DNA of 64,000 nt from Chitinophaga agrisoli (GTDB lineage: Bacteria; Bacteroidota; Bacteroidia; Chitinophagales; Chitinophagaceae). The stretch is taken from NCBI RefSeq assembly GCF_008386695.1, contig NZ_VUOC01000004.1:1056327-1120326 (forward strand), in the 5' to 3' direction. A program made the position numbers and the translations under genes. Shown piece by piece: positions 18,348-27,371 of the stretch; position 1 is the first letter of the stretch; every line of letters begins with the position of its first letter. Below the pieces are notes generated by a model, which worked only from the letters and a program-made list of their open reading frames with translations, had not been told where the DNA came from and made no database searches.

Positions 18348-20570
18348 ATGCGCGTCCGTGACTGGCTTACTGCAATAAAGAGTTTCCTTTACAGTTACCA
18401 TTTCAGTAATGGGCTACGTACCACCATCAGCGTAGTGGTGCCCTCGCTGGTATGCTTTAGTATGGGCCAGCTTATTGCGGGCATTGCCATCTCTACGGGG
18501 GCCTTATGCGCCGCCTTGTCAGACCAACCCGGCACTTTTGTGCATAAAACAAACGGAGCGCTGATCAGTATTGGCCTCATCTCTATCACGGCGCTGGGCA
18601 CCGGCCTGGCATCCCCCTATCCCTGGGCCATGACGCCCTGGATCGTTATCTGCTGTTTTATATTCAGTATGCTGCTGGTCTATGGTAACCGGGGCGGCAA
18701 TATAGGCGTGGCCTGTTTGCTGGTGATGATCGTGATCCTGGGCGACCCGCAGGATACTGCGCGGGAGGCGGTGATTAACAGCCTGCTGGTATTACTGGGC
18801 GCAGTATGGCATGGGTTCCTGGCCCTTATCTTATGGCAGATACGCCCCTACCTGAACGTGCAGCAGACCCTAGGCGAGTGTATACTGGAAACCGCCAGGT
18901 ACCTGGAGCTGCGCGCCGGCTTTTACGTAAAGGACGCAGACATAGAGGAGATCTATAAATCCGTACTGGAGCAACAGGTACTGGTAAACGAAAAACAGGA
19001 AGCCGTGCGGGAACTGCTGCTCAAACGCCGCTCCGCCCAGCTGGGCACCAGTACCATCAGCAAAAGCATGGTGCTTATTTTCCTGGATATGGTAGACCTG
19101 CAGGAGCATATCATGGCCTCGCAAACGGACTATAAATCCCTACACCAGTATTTTGGAGAGCAGGAGATCCTGGAAAAAATGCACGGGCTGATCCTGGAGT
19201 TTGTAGAAGAAATGCGCAATATAGGCCGGGCGGTAATGGCCGGCCAACGCTCCCTACCGCGGGAGAACCTGCGCCATGATATAGATAAGGTACAACAGGC
19301 CATTACAGAAATAAGGAAGACCCTGCCCACCCTGCAGGAAAGGAACCGCCTGTTTGTGCTCACCAACATACTAAACAACCTGCAGGATATTGCCAACCGC
19401 ATGTATAACCTGCACCGCCTTACCCGGCTGGAGCGGGTAAAAGAGGCCACCCTGGACGAGCGGCTGGAACTATCCCGTTTTACCACCAGTAACCGTTATG
19501 ACCTGGAGGTATTTCGCAATAACCTCACCTTCCAGTCGCATATCTTCCGCCATGCCGTGCGGGTAGCCCTGGCCACCACCATTGGTTATCTATTAGGGCT
19601 GGCCCTGCACCTGGACAGGGTATACTGGATCCTGCTCACCATTGTGGTGATCCTGAAACCCGGTTTTGGGCTGACCAAATCCCGCAGTTACCAGCGTATT
19701 ACCGGCACGGTGGTAGGCGCTTTGTTTGCCATTGCGGTGCTGCTGCTGGTGAAGAACCCTCCCGTCATCTTTGCCATTATGCTGTTCTGTATCCTGGGCG
19801 CATATAGCTTTATGAGCCTGCAATACACGGTGAGCGTGATCTTTACCACCCCATTCGTGATCTTTCTGCTGCATTTCCTGCACCCGGCAGACCTGCATTA
19901 TGCCACGCAACGGGTGCTGGATACTTTTATAGGCGGCACCCTGGCCTTTGTGGCCAATATTGCCCTGTGGCCCAGCTGGGAGCATAAGTATTTGCCCAGT
20001 TATATGGAAAAGATGATCCGGTCTAACCGGCAGTACCTGGAGCAGGTAATGAAGCTATACACCGGTGAGCAAATGGCGGTGGTAGACTATAAACTGGCCC
20101 GTAAAGAGACCTATGTAAATACGGCCAATATGATGGGCGCTTTTCAGCGTATGTTAAGCGAGCCAAAAAGTAAACAGAAGAATACCTCTCAATTATACCA
20201 TTTTGTGGTGCTGAACCACACACTCAGCTCCCGTATAGCCGCATTAGCGGCCTATGGCCTGGGACATAAGGTCAATTATCCCCGCCCGGAATACCAGCTT
20301 ATTACCCGCTACCTGCTGCAATGCCTGGATCAGATCGCGGATCTAAGCATCAACCCCGGCGCAGTACTACCAGAATTACCCCAGAATATTGAAGCATTTG
20401 AAACATTGGAGATCTGTGTGGAAAGCCTGGAACGCAGGCGCCAGGAAGAGATCAATGCCGGCAAGGGCGAAACCCCGGTACGGGATGAGATGCTGGAGGT
20501 AAAACAGGTCCGTGACCAGCTGCATAGCATAGCCGGTATCCTGAAGGATATGCGCAAATCAACAAAATGA
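18348..20570 (+). CDS. FUSC-family (YccS/YhfK-like) integral membrane protein
   Basis: A 740-residue inner-membrane protein with the symmetric layout of the fusaric-acid-resistance/YccS group: a first block of about five hydrophobic helices (residues about 20-160, including TTISVVVPSLVCFSMGQL and AALSDQPGTFVHK), a long cytoplasmic helical part (about 165-400, rich in charged residues), and a second membrane block (about 405-530: RHAVRVALATTIGYLLG, WILLTIVVILKPGFGLTKSRSYQRITGTVVGA). The SYQRITGT-VGA sequence is the FUSC hallmark. A C-terminal helical tail of about 180 residues follows. Members are thought to be efflux-related or to pass small aromatic acids; no substrate can be assigned. It is alone, convergent with bshC. 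Confidence 0.85.
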   Translation: MRVRDWLTAIKSFLYSYHFSNGLRTTISVVVPSLVCFSMGQLIAGIAISTGALCAALSDQPGTFVHKTNGALISIGLISITALGTGLASPYPWAMTPWIVICCFIFSMLLVYGNRGGNIGVACLLVMIVILGDPQDTAREAVINSLLVLLGAVWHGFLALILWQIRPYLNVQQTLGECILETARYLELRAGFYVKDADIEEIYKSVLEQQVLVNEKQEAVRELLLKRRSAQLGTSTISKSMVLIFLDMVDLQEHIMASQTDYKSLHQYFGEQEILEKMHGLILEFVEEMRNIGRAVMAGQRSLPRENLRHDIDKVQQAITEIRKTLPTLQERNRLFVLTNILNNLQDIANRMYNLHRLTRLERVKEATLDERLELSRFTTSNRYDLEVFRNNLTFQSHIFRHAVRVALATTIGYLLGLALHLDRVYWILLTIVVILKPGFGLTKSRSYQRITGTVVGALFAIAVLLLVKNPPVIFAIMLFCILGAYSFMSLQYTVSVIFTTPFVIFLLHFLHPADLHYATQRVLDTFIGGTLAFVANIALWPSWEHKYLPSYMEKMIRSNRQYLEQVMKLYTGEQMAVVDYKLARKETYVNTANMMGAFQRMLSEPKSKQKNTSQLYHFVVLNHTLSSRIAALAAYGLGHKVNYPRPEYQLITRYLLQCLDQIADLSINPGAVLPELPQNIEAFETLEICVESLERRRQEEINAGKGETPVRDEMLEVKQVRDQLHSIAGILKDMRKSTK

Positions 20571-20683
20571 TGGTAAAAACGGTACCCCGCATTTCGTGGT
20601 AGGGAGTAACGTTTACATGCAGTTGCAGTAACGTTGCTAAGCAGTTGCGATGCAATTCCCGTAAACTGAGCCGGCCAATTATC

Positions 20684-22279
20684 TTATTCGTAAATGATCA
20701 CCAGTTCGTCCGTAAGCGGTTTCATATCTGCCAGGATCCTGTCAAACAGGGCCGGGCCTTCATGAATATACCAGGGCATAAAATTCTCCTTACGTTCCTG
20801 CAGGGAGCCGGCGGGGAATAACTTGGTACGCAGCTGCCGGATCTCGTCCGTTTGCCAGGCAAACTTCTTTTTCTCCGCTTTCAGGAACTTATGCTCCAGT
20901 TTACCAATGCTTTTTACGGCCTTATGGCGTTCTGCCGCAATGGAGGCCACCAGGGTCACATCTATACTACGGGCCTTTTCTTCCAGCTCATCAAACAGCT
21001 GGTCCAGCACATCGTATTCTTTTTTGAGCACCAGGGCGGCATTGGTACGCTGCATCACAAAATTGTTGATCAGCTCTTCCACATTGCCAAACAGGTCTTT
21101 TATACAAAGGCCCAGTTTGTTCAGCCATTTTTTGGACACCGGATCTACCAGCAGGAAAGAGTTACGCAATACCAGCATAGGGTATGGCACCCGGTGATGG
21201 TTAAACAGGTCCCGCAGCTCCAGCCAGTAAGCGATCTCGCCGCCCCCGCCAATAAAGGCGATATTGGGCAGGATGGTCTCCTGGAGGATGCCCCGCAGGA
21301 TCACATTGGGGCTAAAGCGTTCCGGATGCGCGTGCAGCTCCTGCTCCAGCGTTTCTGCTGTAAAGGAGATATCACTGTGCAGCACTTTCCACAATTCGCC
21401 CTCTTTTACGATACGCTCCCGCGCATTGTCCGTGAGGTAAAACAGGTTTATTTCCCGGGGATTGGCCTGTACTTTATAGTGTTGTGAGATCTTTTCGATG
21501 GTCTTTGTTACGATGGGGTAAGAGGTCTGCTGCAGCAGCTCCTCTTTCATAACCGGTATGATCTGTTGTTTGAACAACGGGGTGTCCGGGATAAGCACGA
21601 TCAGCCCATAACGGCCAAACAGCTCATTGGTGAGGTATAAGGTAGCCTGCTGAATGTTATCATGCTCCAGGTAGGCTTTGCGCAGCAGCTGGATCAGCTC
21701 TTCTGCATATTTGCCATAGCCCAATGCGGTCTCTACCTGGCTGATCAGCGCATCCATACCCTCCGGCCGCATACGCCCCACGGCGCCGGCCTGAGTGGTA
21801 GGCCAGGTAAGAGTTTTGCCATTCAGGTAAATGCTGCCCAGCTCATCCAGGTCATTGTCTTCGCTGCCCATATAATACACCGGTACAAAATTGTACCCGG
21901 GGTGCTGCTGGTGCAGCTCTGCCGCCATCTTAATGGTTTGCAGGATCTTATAGGCGAAATAAAGGTACCCGGTAAAGATATTAGGCTGGTGCGCTGTGCA
22001 AATAGAAAAGGTATTAGGCAGCTCCAGCAGGCGGATATGCTCCTGTACAGCGGTATGCAGCTCCATGCCGGCATACTGCTGCTGCAAGGCTTTTACCAGC
22101 AGATCCCGTTGAAGGGGCTGGGCCTTTTTAGCTTTTATCAGCTCGTCTACATTGGTTTGCAGCGGCGGATAGTTATAAAAAGAACGGATATGCGGATGTT
22201 CTGACAGAAAATCTATAACCAGCTGACTGAAATAGCCTGTCTCCTTATAAGTGATACTGTTACAAACTGAAGGCTCCAT
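20684..22279 (-). CDS. bshC: Bacillithiol biosynthesis cysteine-adding enzyme BshC
   Basis: Adds cysteine to glucosaminyl-malate in the last step of bacillithiol synthesis; cytoplasmic. Read from the ATG at 22279 the protein has 531 residues, normal for BshC. Recognisable parts are the ICTAHQPNIFTGYLYFAYKI and VPVYYMGSEDNDLDEL segments of the nucleotide-binding-like core (about 100-150), a region LPNIAFIGGGGEIAYWLELRD (about 350), and a coiled coil near 430-480 before the C-terminal domain. A GTG at 22303 extends the frame by eight codons, but an AGGAAG sequence stands 8 nt before the ATG, and a promoter-like TAACTTCG (minus strand, 22310-22303) overlaps the GTG, so the ATG is preferred. bshA and bshB are not adjacent. 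Confidence 0.93.
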   Translation of the reverse strand: MEPSVCNSITYKETGYFSQLVIDFLSEHPHIRSFYNYPPLQTNVDELIKAKKAQPLQRDLLVKALQQQYAGMELHTAVQEHIRLLELPNTFSICTAHQPNIFTGYLYFAYKILQTIKMAAELHQQHPGYNFVPVYYMGSEDNDLDELGSIYLNGKTLTWPTTQAGAVGRMRPEGMDALISQVETALGYGKYAEELIQLLRKAYLEHDNIQQATLYLTNELFGRYGLIVLIPDTPLFKQQIIPVMKEELLQQTSYPIVTKTIEKISQHYKVQANPREINLFYLTDNARERIVKEGELWKVLHSDISFTAETLEQELHAHPERFSPNVILRGILQETILPNIAFIGGGGEIAYWLELRDLFNHHRVPYPMLVLRNSFLLVDPVSKKWLNKLGLCIKDLFGNVEELINNFVMQRTNAALVLKKEYDVLDQLFDELEEKARSIDVTLVASIAAERHKAVKSIGKLEHKFLKAEKKKFAWQTDEIRQLRTKLFPAGSLQERKENFMPWYIHEGPALFDRILADMKPLTDELVIIYE

Positions 22280-22428
22280 GCTCCATACTTCCTTTGAAGG
22301 CACGAAGTTAGAATAAATTACGATTTGGCAGATACGAATTACAATTTGATGTGATAAGCGGCAAGTGGCAGGAGGAATTACGGATTGATGGCACGTTATA
22401 TGTTAAATTGTGCATGTAATTCATAACT

Positions 22429-23451
22429 ATGAAGGTTGCCGTATTATCACCCGTAGCCTGGCGCACCCCACCCCGGCATTATGGTCCCTGGGAACAGATG
22501 GCCGCTAACCTCACAGAAGGCCTGGTAGCACAGGGGCTGGATGTGACCCTTTTTGCCACAGCCAACTCCGTTACCAGCGGCAAACTGGCCGCTATTTGCC
22601 CCATGGGTTATGAGGAAGACCGTGAGCTGGATGCCAAGGTACAAGAGTGTATGCATATCAGTTACCTGATGGAGCAGGCCGGCCAGTTTGATATCATCCA
22701 TAATCATTTCGATTTTCTGCCCCTTAGCTGGTCAAGGCTCATCCCCACCCCTATTGTGACCACTATACATGGGTTCTCGTCTCCAAAGATCATCCCGGTG
22801 TATGCGCGTTATAATGATATATGCCACTATGTATCTATCAGTTATGCGGACCGTAGCCCGGAGCTGCAATATGCCGCCAACGTATATAATGGCATCCGTA
22901 CGGAAGAGTTCTCCCTGGAAACACAGCCGGAGGACTACCTGCTGTACTTTGGGCGCATACACCCGGATAAAGGCACTTTTGACGCTATACAGATCGCACT
23001 GGCAACAGATCACCGGCTGATCATAGCCGGCATTATACAGGATGAAGCTTATTTCCGGGAAAAAGTAAAACCTTTTATTGACGGCAACCAGATCATATTT
23101 GCAGGGCCGGTAGGCGGCCAGGAACGCAACCAGGTGCTGGGCCGCGCCAAAGCGCTGCTGCATCCCATCTATTTCGAGGAGCCATTTGGTTTGAGCGTAG
23201 CAGAGGCGATGTTATGCGGCACACCGGTAGTTGCCTATCAGCGCGGCGCCATGCCGGAGCTGATACAGCCGGGTAAAACGGGGTTCCTGGTGCTTAACCA
23301 GCAGCAGGCCATCAACAGTATAAAGGAAATCTCTGCAATAGACCGGCATTATTGCCATACCTATGCAAAAGAGCGCTTTAGCCAGGAGCAGATGGTAAAA
23401 GGATATATGGAGGTGTATGAGCAGGTATTAAGCGGCGGTCAGTCCCGGTAA
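22429..23451 (+). CDS. GT4-family glycosyltransferase
   Basis: A 340-residue GT-B enzyme. The N-terminal domain opens with VLSPVAWRTPPRHYGPWEQ, where the Gly-containing loop contacts the nucleotide, followed by LVAQGLDVTLFATA and IIHNHFDFLPL; the C-terminal domain has LLYFGRIHPDKGTFDAIQIA and the donor-binding EEPFGLSVAEAMLCGTPVVA with the E-x7-E pattern typical of GT4. No membrane segment; cytoplasmic. A GT4 of this exact opening sequence is a known neighbour of GH130 genes in other bacteria (my recollection, not checked), and here a GH130 gene lies 2.2 kb away on the opposite strand. This supports a role in a manno-oligosaccharide or storage-glycan pathway, but donor and product are inferred only. 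Confidence 0.85.
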   Translation: MKVAVLSPVAWRTPPRHYGPWEQMAANLTEGLVAQGLDVTLFATANSVTSGKLAAICPMGYEEDRELDAKVQECMHISYLMEQAGQFDIIHNHFDFLPLSWSRLIPTPIVTTIHGFSSPKIIPVYARYNDICHYVSISYADRSPELQYAANVYNGIRTEEFSLETQPEDYLLYFGRIHPDKGTFDAIQIALATDHRLIIAGIIQDEAYFREKVKPFIDGNQIIFAGPVGGQERNQVLGRAKALLHPIYFEEPFGLSVAEAMLCGTPVVAYQRGAMPELIQPGKTGFLVLNQQQAINSIKEISAIDRHYCHTYAKERFSQEQMVKGYMEVYEQVLSGGQSR

Positions 23452-24494
23452 TAATACTTCCTGATCTCGCGCTCCTTCATCTCCCCTTCTTCTGTTTGCC
23501 CGTACACAAGGGTAAACTCCAGCAGGCCATTATCATTGTACTCATTACGGAATGTCATTTTTGTCATCTCTTTGTTATGATCATACGGGTGCATGATCTT
23601 CATCTCTGTCACGGTGCCTTTATCATCAAAAGTATCAATCTGGCAGCTGCTTGCGTCAAATACCGCGGTTGACAGGAAGTCTTTGGTGTAAAAAGGTAAA
23701 ATCCCTTCCATATTATTTTTCTTAAGCCATTCATGCAGGGCCGCCAGGTCATAATAACCGATCACCATCTCCAGGTTGGATATCATTGAAAATTTGCTGG
23801 TGACCATATTTCCTTTGCGGATGTTTTCCTCTACTTTATACAGCGGGAATTTACCTGCATAGGTACCGTAATATTCCGTCCTGGTTAGCTCCTTACCAGC
23901 GTAAAAGTATTTCTTTGAAGTGGAAGTGAATTGTGTGTCCTTATACTTTAATGTGCGGTCTTCCTGCACCAGTTGTCCGTCGCGGTACATATAATTAATG
24001 AGGTCCAGGAACTGATCGTTCAACAGTGTGAGTTTCGTTTTTACCTGGCCCTGCTCATAGGTGAAGGTGCTTTTATACACGCTGCCATCTTCTTTTGTCT
24101 GGGTCTCAGCTACTTTAACCCCATCCTTATAAGTATAGTTCACCAGCTGTTTGTAATCAAACTGGATATTGTGGTAATGATCAGCCACCATCCGCCCATT
24201 TTCAAACTTACATTCCTGTGTGGAATGGGCTTCTTTTATATTATACCAATCCCGTTTACCCGCTAAGAGCAACCCAGGCTGAAAACTGCTGTAACTTTCA
24301 GAGCCGGACTCGAACCTGATGATACGATAGTCCTGACCTGAATATTCATATACGCTTAACATACCGTTTTCCGTCCCGTTCTCATTTATGATCGTTCTCT
24401 CCCGTGTGGCCAGTATATCTTTTTTATCATTGTAAAAGATCTCTTTTCTGAAGGTGGAGTGCTCATCACGGGTGATTTGTTTGGAAAGTAACAT
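23439..24494 (-). CDS. Hypothetical beta-strand-rich protein, no family recognised
   Basis: I do not recognise this protein. From the ATG at 24494 it has 351 residues; a GTG at 24518 gives eight more. There is no signal peptide or membrane helix, so it should be cytoplasmic. The sequence is full of Tyr/Gly strand-turn units (VNYTYKDGVKV, FTYEQGQVK, YMYRDGQLV, KKYFYAGKEL, RNEYNDNGLLEF, KYYYRD), reminiscent of YD/RHS or MORN-like beta repeats but with no clear period. By eye its G+C content is lower than that of the genes on both sides. Its 3' end overlaps the convergent GT4 gene by 13 bp. A late-acquired or fast-evolving gene is possible; a function cannot be given. Confidence 0.65.
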   Translation of the reverse strand: MLLSKQITRDEHSTFRKEIFYNDKKDILATRERTIINENGTENGMLSVYEYSGQDYRIIRFESGSESYSSFQPGLLLAGKRDWYNIKEAHSTQECKFENGRMVADHYHNIQFDYKQLVNYTYKDGVKVAETQTKEDGSVYKSTFTYEQGQVKTKLTLLNDQFLDLINYMYRDGQLVQEDRTLKYKDTQFTSTSKKYFYAGKELTRTEYYGTYAGKFPLYKVEENIRKGNMVTSKFSMISNLEMVIGYYDLAALHEWLKKNNMEGILPFYTKDFLSTAVFDASSCQIDTFDDKGTVTEMKIMHPYDHNKEMTKMTFRNEYNDNGLLEFTLVYGQTEEGEMKEREIRKYYYRD

Positions 24495-24576
24495 AGGGAT
24501 CGTGTTATATATTGCCACAATATATGTAGAAATGTATAGTTTTTAGCAATACCTCCTCTTCCTGCTCACATAAAAA

Positions 24577-24608
24577 AGCGGTTTGCAAACAAATGTCTGC
24601 AAACCGCT
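24577..24608 (-). terminator. Terminator downstream of the DUF4349 gene
   Basis: An 11-bp perfect stem (24577-24587 with 24598-24608) is followed on the minus strand by a run of T (from 24577 down to 24572). It lies 145 nt after the minus-strand stop at 24753, marking the 3' end of the glgA-glgC-GH130-DUF4349 gene group. Confidence 0.8.
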
Positions 24609-24752
24609 GTGTGCATAAGCAACTCCCGTTATTGTTCTTGTAACCTATTGCCGGGCTCCTTCATACCGCGTCAATGGTCAGGTCAAAATTACTTACGCAT
24701 ATAGTATTACGCAATCACCATATCCGGGTACTTACGGGTTTGTGCATACGAT

Positions 24753-25619
24753 CTATTCAGTTTTAAACAGGTCCATCTTTTTGAGTCTGCCGGCTATCAG
24801 TAAGATCAGCAGTATGGCCAGCGAGGCCAGGACCACGCCTATGCCCAGGTACATATACCATAAGATGGTCCATTGCAGGGCTACTTTGAGGCGGTGTATA
24901 AAGCTGATGCTTTGCGGCGCCGCCTCTGCGCCTTCGTACAGGGATAGCTTTACGGTGCAGAACTCGTTCTCCTCATCAAAATTCCCCAGTTCTACGCCCA
25001 GCTCCTGCATCCTGTTCTCTATTTCCAGGATCTTATCATGCAGGGTCACCAGGTCTGACAGATCACCACCATGGGAGCGCAGCTCATTAAGCGAGCCCAG
25101 GATCTTTTCCAGGGATACTTTTTTGGCGTTCAGCTGTTTGTACTCATTGGTCTTATCCACCTTGGTGATCACGCTGGCCTTTAAGCGGCCAATCTGCTGC
25201 ACGGCCAGGTAAAAAGAGTCAAAGGCGGCAGGCGCTACGCCTATCAGGAGGTGCAGCTGGCGCTTGCCCTTGAGGCCCATAGCCTGCTCATACTGGATAA
25301 TGGCGTTAAAGGCGGTCACCTGCTGTTTGACCAGACGGCTGTCATCGTCAAACTTAGCGATCTGTGTGCGCAGGGAAGCGGTCTTCTCGTATTTCTGGCT
25401 GGTAGCCGCAAACGCGGAAGGATTGCTGGCCTGCTGCTTTTCTGAGGCGTAGTTCTTCCGGAGGTCGGTGATACCATCAAAATAATCGCTAAAGACGGAG
25501 CCTGATTCCGGGGCTGTGGCCACATAGCCATATAACAAACGGAAACAGCACATGACAACAAAAATACCGGCGGCCCATATGGACAGCCGGATAAAACGGG
25601 CTTTAAACGAGGCGTTCAT
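24753..25619 (-). CDS. DUF4349 domain membrane protein
   Basis: A 288-residue protein with an N-terminal hydrophobic helix (about 11-31) that acts as a signal anchor and a C-terminal helix (about 248-275, IGVVLASLAILLILLIAG). Between them are a variable region and the DUF4349 core with QVTAFNAIIQYEQ, LKASVITKVDKTNEYKQLNAKKVSLEKIL, a coiled-coil stretch LVTLHDKILEIENRMQELG and FCTVKLSLYEG. The topology suggests a periplasmic coiled-coil domain tethered at both ends. DUF4349 has no established function. The gene begins 49 nt after the GH130 stop on the same strand, so it is probably cotranscribed with the storage-glycan genes, although a functional link is not shown. Confidence 0.85.
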   Translation of the reverse strand: MNASFKARFIRLSIWAAGIFVVMCCFRLLYGYVATAPESGSVFSDYFDGITDLRKNYASEKQQASNPSAFAATSQKYEKTASLRTQIAKFDDDSRLVKQQVTAFNAIIQYEQAMGLKGKRQLHLLIGVAPAAFDSFYLAVQQIGRLKASVITKVDKTNEYKQLNAKKVSLEKILGSLNELRSHGGDLSDLVTLHDKILEIENRMQELGVELGNFDEENEFCTVKLSLYEGAEAAPQSISFIHRLKVALQWTILWYMYLGIGVVLASLAILLILLIAGRLKKMDLFKTE

Positions 25620-25668
25620 AGATTTTTAGGGATTTATAATAATATATTGTTTATGTAGTAACGGACAA

Positions 25669-27153
25669 CTACACCGTGCCCCCCGGCACGCCATCTTCCT
25701 TGATCCTGTTCAGCAGCTTCTCCAGGTTAACCGTAGCAAAAGAAGAAGCGTAATCAGACAGGCCATACGGAATAATGAGCTCCTGGTTATGGATCATAGA
25801 GCCGCAGGAGTACAGCACGTTGGGCACATAACCTTCGCGCTCATCTTTAGTGGGCATGAGCAACGGTTCCCGCAGGCGGCCTATTTCCTTTTTGGGGTCT
25901 TCCAGGTCCAGCAGGGCGGCGCCCAGGCAATAGGTACGCATAGGGCCTACGCCATGCGTGATCAGCAGCCAGCCTTCAGACGTCTCTATGGGCGAGCCGC
26001 AGTTGCCTATCTGTACAAACTCCCAGGGGTATTTGGGCGTTTGCAGGATCTCCGGGTTTTCCCAGATATTGATCTTATCGGAGTACATGATGTAATTGTT
26101 AATTCCGTCAATGCGGGAGATCATCACATACTTGCCGTTGATCCGGCGGGGAAACAGCGCCAGGTTTTTGTTCTGCGCGCCCTCTCCGTACAGGGGCAGC
26201 ACCTTGAAATTATAGAAGTCCTTTGTTTGCAGCAGTTTGGGTTGGATGGTAATGCCATCGTAAGCGGTGTAGGTGGCATAATAGGTCACTTCCCCGTTCT
26301 CATCATAGAATTTTACAAAGCGGGCGTCTTCAATACCGCGGCTTTCTGATTCTGAGTAAGGAAAGATCACCCGGTCAGAGATATCCGTATCCAGCGAGAA
26401 ATTGATCTCGTAGTAGGAGTCTGCCAGCCATAACAACCGCTCCAGGGCCTTTTTGATGAGATGGTCTACCTGGTAGCGTTGCTGCATTTCGCGGATCACG
26501 CGTTTAAGGGCCAGGTACTCGAAAGGATCCGGCAGGCTGTTCTGCACTTCGCGCATAACGGAGTCCGGCAGCTTGATGGATACGGCATTCTGGAAAAAGC
26601 CCTGTTTGTGGTAAATCGAGTTACGGATAATATCAGCCTCCTCCACATAATTACCCGGGGGCGTTAAGGTGATCTCATTTTCCCGGTTGATGGTACCGGT
26701 GCGGAAGGCGATGGAAGATATATGCCCCTCGCCTACGGCGCGGAAGCTGATGATCACGCGTTTTTCCCCTTCTTCCAGGCCAGTCTGGTCCGTATCCTCA
26801 ATAAGGGAAGGGTTAAAAAAGGCGGCAGATTCTATGGAATATTCGTTGGTGAAGTAGGAGCCGATGAGCAGGCGGGTCTTATAATCCACCTCGTCATAAT
26901 TGATCTGCTGGGATGCGAACAGGTGTTTTACCCGGTCGCAATGCCGTTCAAATACGCGGGTGATATTACGGTGACGGCGGGAGAACTCGCGGAGCAGCGG
27001 CGCAAAGCTTTGCGCTACCTCTACTTCGCTCATCGCGGTCACTTGTGCAATAATAGCCTTTGCCCGGGCTTCGCCGTTAAAGAAGAAACGCGCTACTACT
27101 CTTTTTAAATCAGGATAGATCTTAGTGGTTTGTCGTTCTAAGGACAGTCGCAT
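25669..27153 (-). CDS. GH130-family glycoside phosphorylase/hydrolase
   Basis: Five-bladed beta-propeller enzyme of the GH130 family, which acts on beta-mannosides, mostly by phosphorolysis to mannose 1-phosphate. The family motif is clear: GIEDARF at residues 273-279, where D276 matches the proton-donor Asp of the ED-R motif. SFRAVGEGHISS (136-147), NLALFPRRINGKYVMISR and WLLITHGVGPM supply positions that hold phosphate- or sugar-binding Arg, Lys and His in phosphorylase members. Length 494 is more than the usual 330-360; the excess is an N-terminal region of about 100 residues and a helical insertion at about 175-250. No signal peptide: cytoplasmic. Located between glgC and DUF4349, so it probably acts on an internal glycan. 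Whether it phosphorolyses or hydrolyses cannot be settled by reading. Confidence 0.85.
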   Translation of the reverse strand: MRLSLERQTTKIYPDLKRVVARFFFNGEARAKAIIAQVTAMSEVEVAQSFAPLLREFSRRHRNITRVFERHCDRVKHLFASQQINYDEVDYKTRLLIGSYFTNEYSIESAAFFNPSLIEDTDQTGLEEGEKRVIISFRAVGEGHISSIAFRTGTINRENEITLTPPGNYVEEADIIRNSIYHKQGFFQNAVSIKLPDSVMREVQNSLPDPFEYLALKRVIREMQQRYQVDHLIKKALERLLWLADSYYEINFSLDTDISDRVIFPYSESESRGIEDARFVKFYDENGEVTYYATYTAYDGITIQPKLLQTKDFYNFKVLPLYGEGAQNKNLALFPRRINGKYVMISRIDGINNYIMYSDKINIWENPEILQTPKYPWEFVQIGNCGSPIETSEGWLLITHGVGPMRTYCLGAALLDLEDPKKEIGRLREPLLMPTKDEREGYVPNVLYSCGSMIHNQELIIPYGLSDYASSFATVNLEKLLNRIKEDGVPGGTV

Positions 27154-27371
27154 ACAATTTTAATTTGCTGATGTGCTGATATGCCAATGTGCTGATGTAA
27201 AGATGCCCGATACAGGACGGCCGCAATGATGTTCATTTATAGCCGTCATATATCGCGCATCATCAGCAAATGTACTGATCCCGGGTAAAGGCTGCGTAAA
27301 AGGATCTCATTTTATACAGCTCCATTAGTTCCCGTATCAACAGCACATCCGCATATCAGCACATTAACACA
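27154..27371. repeat. Intergenic inverted-word repeat between GH130 and glgC
   Basis: The left side (27166-27197) repeats the word TGCTGATGTGCTGAT with variants, and the right side (27341-27376) repeats the complementary words CAGCACAT and ATCAGCACATTAACACAT. The two halves are roughly inverted copies and could pair over the 140 nt between them. No ORF is present. Confidence 0.5.
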
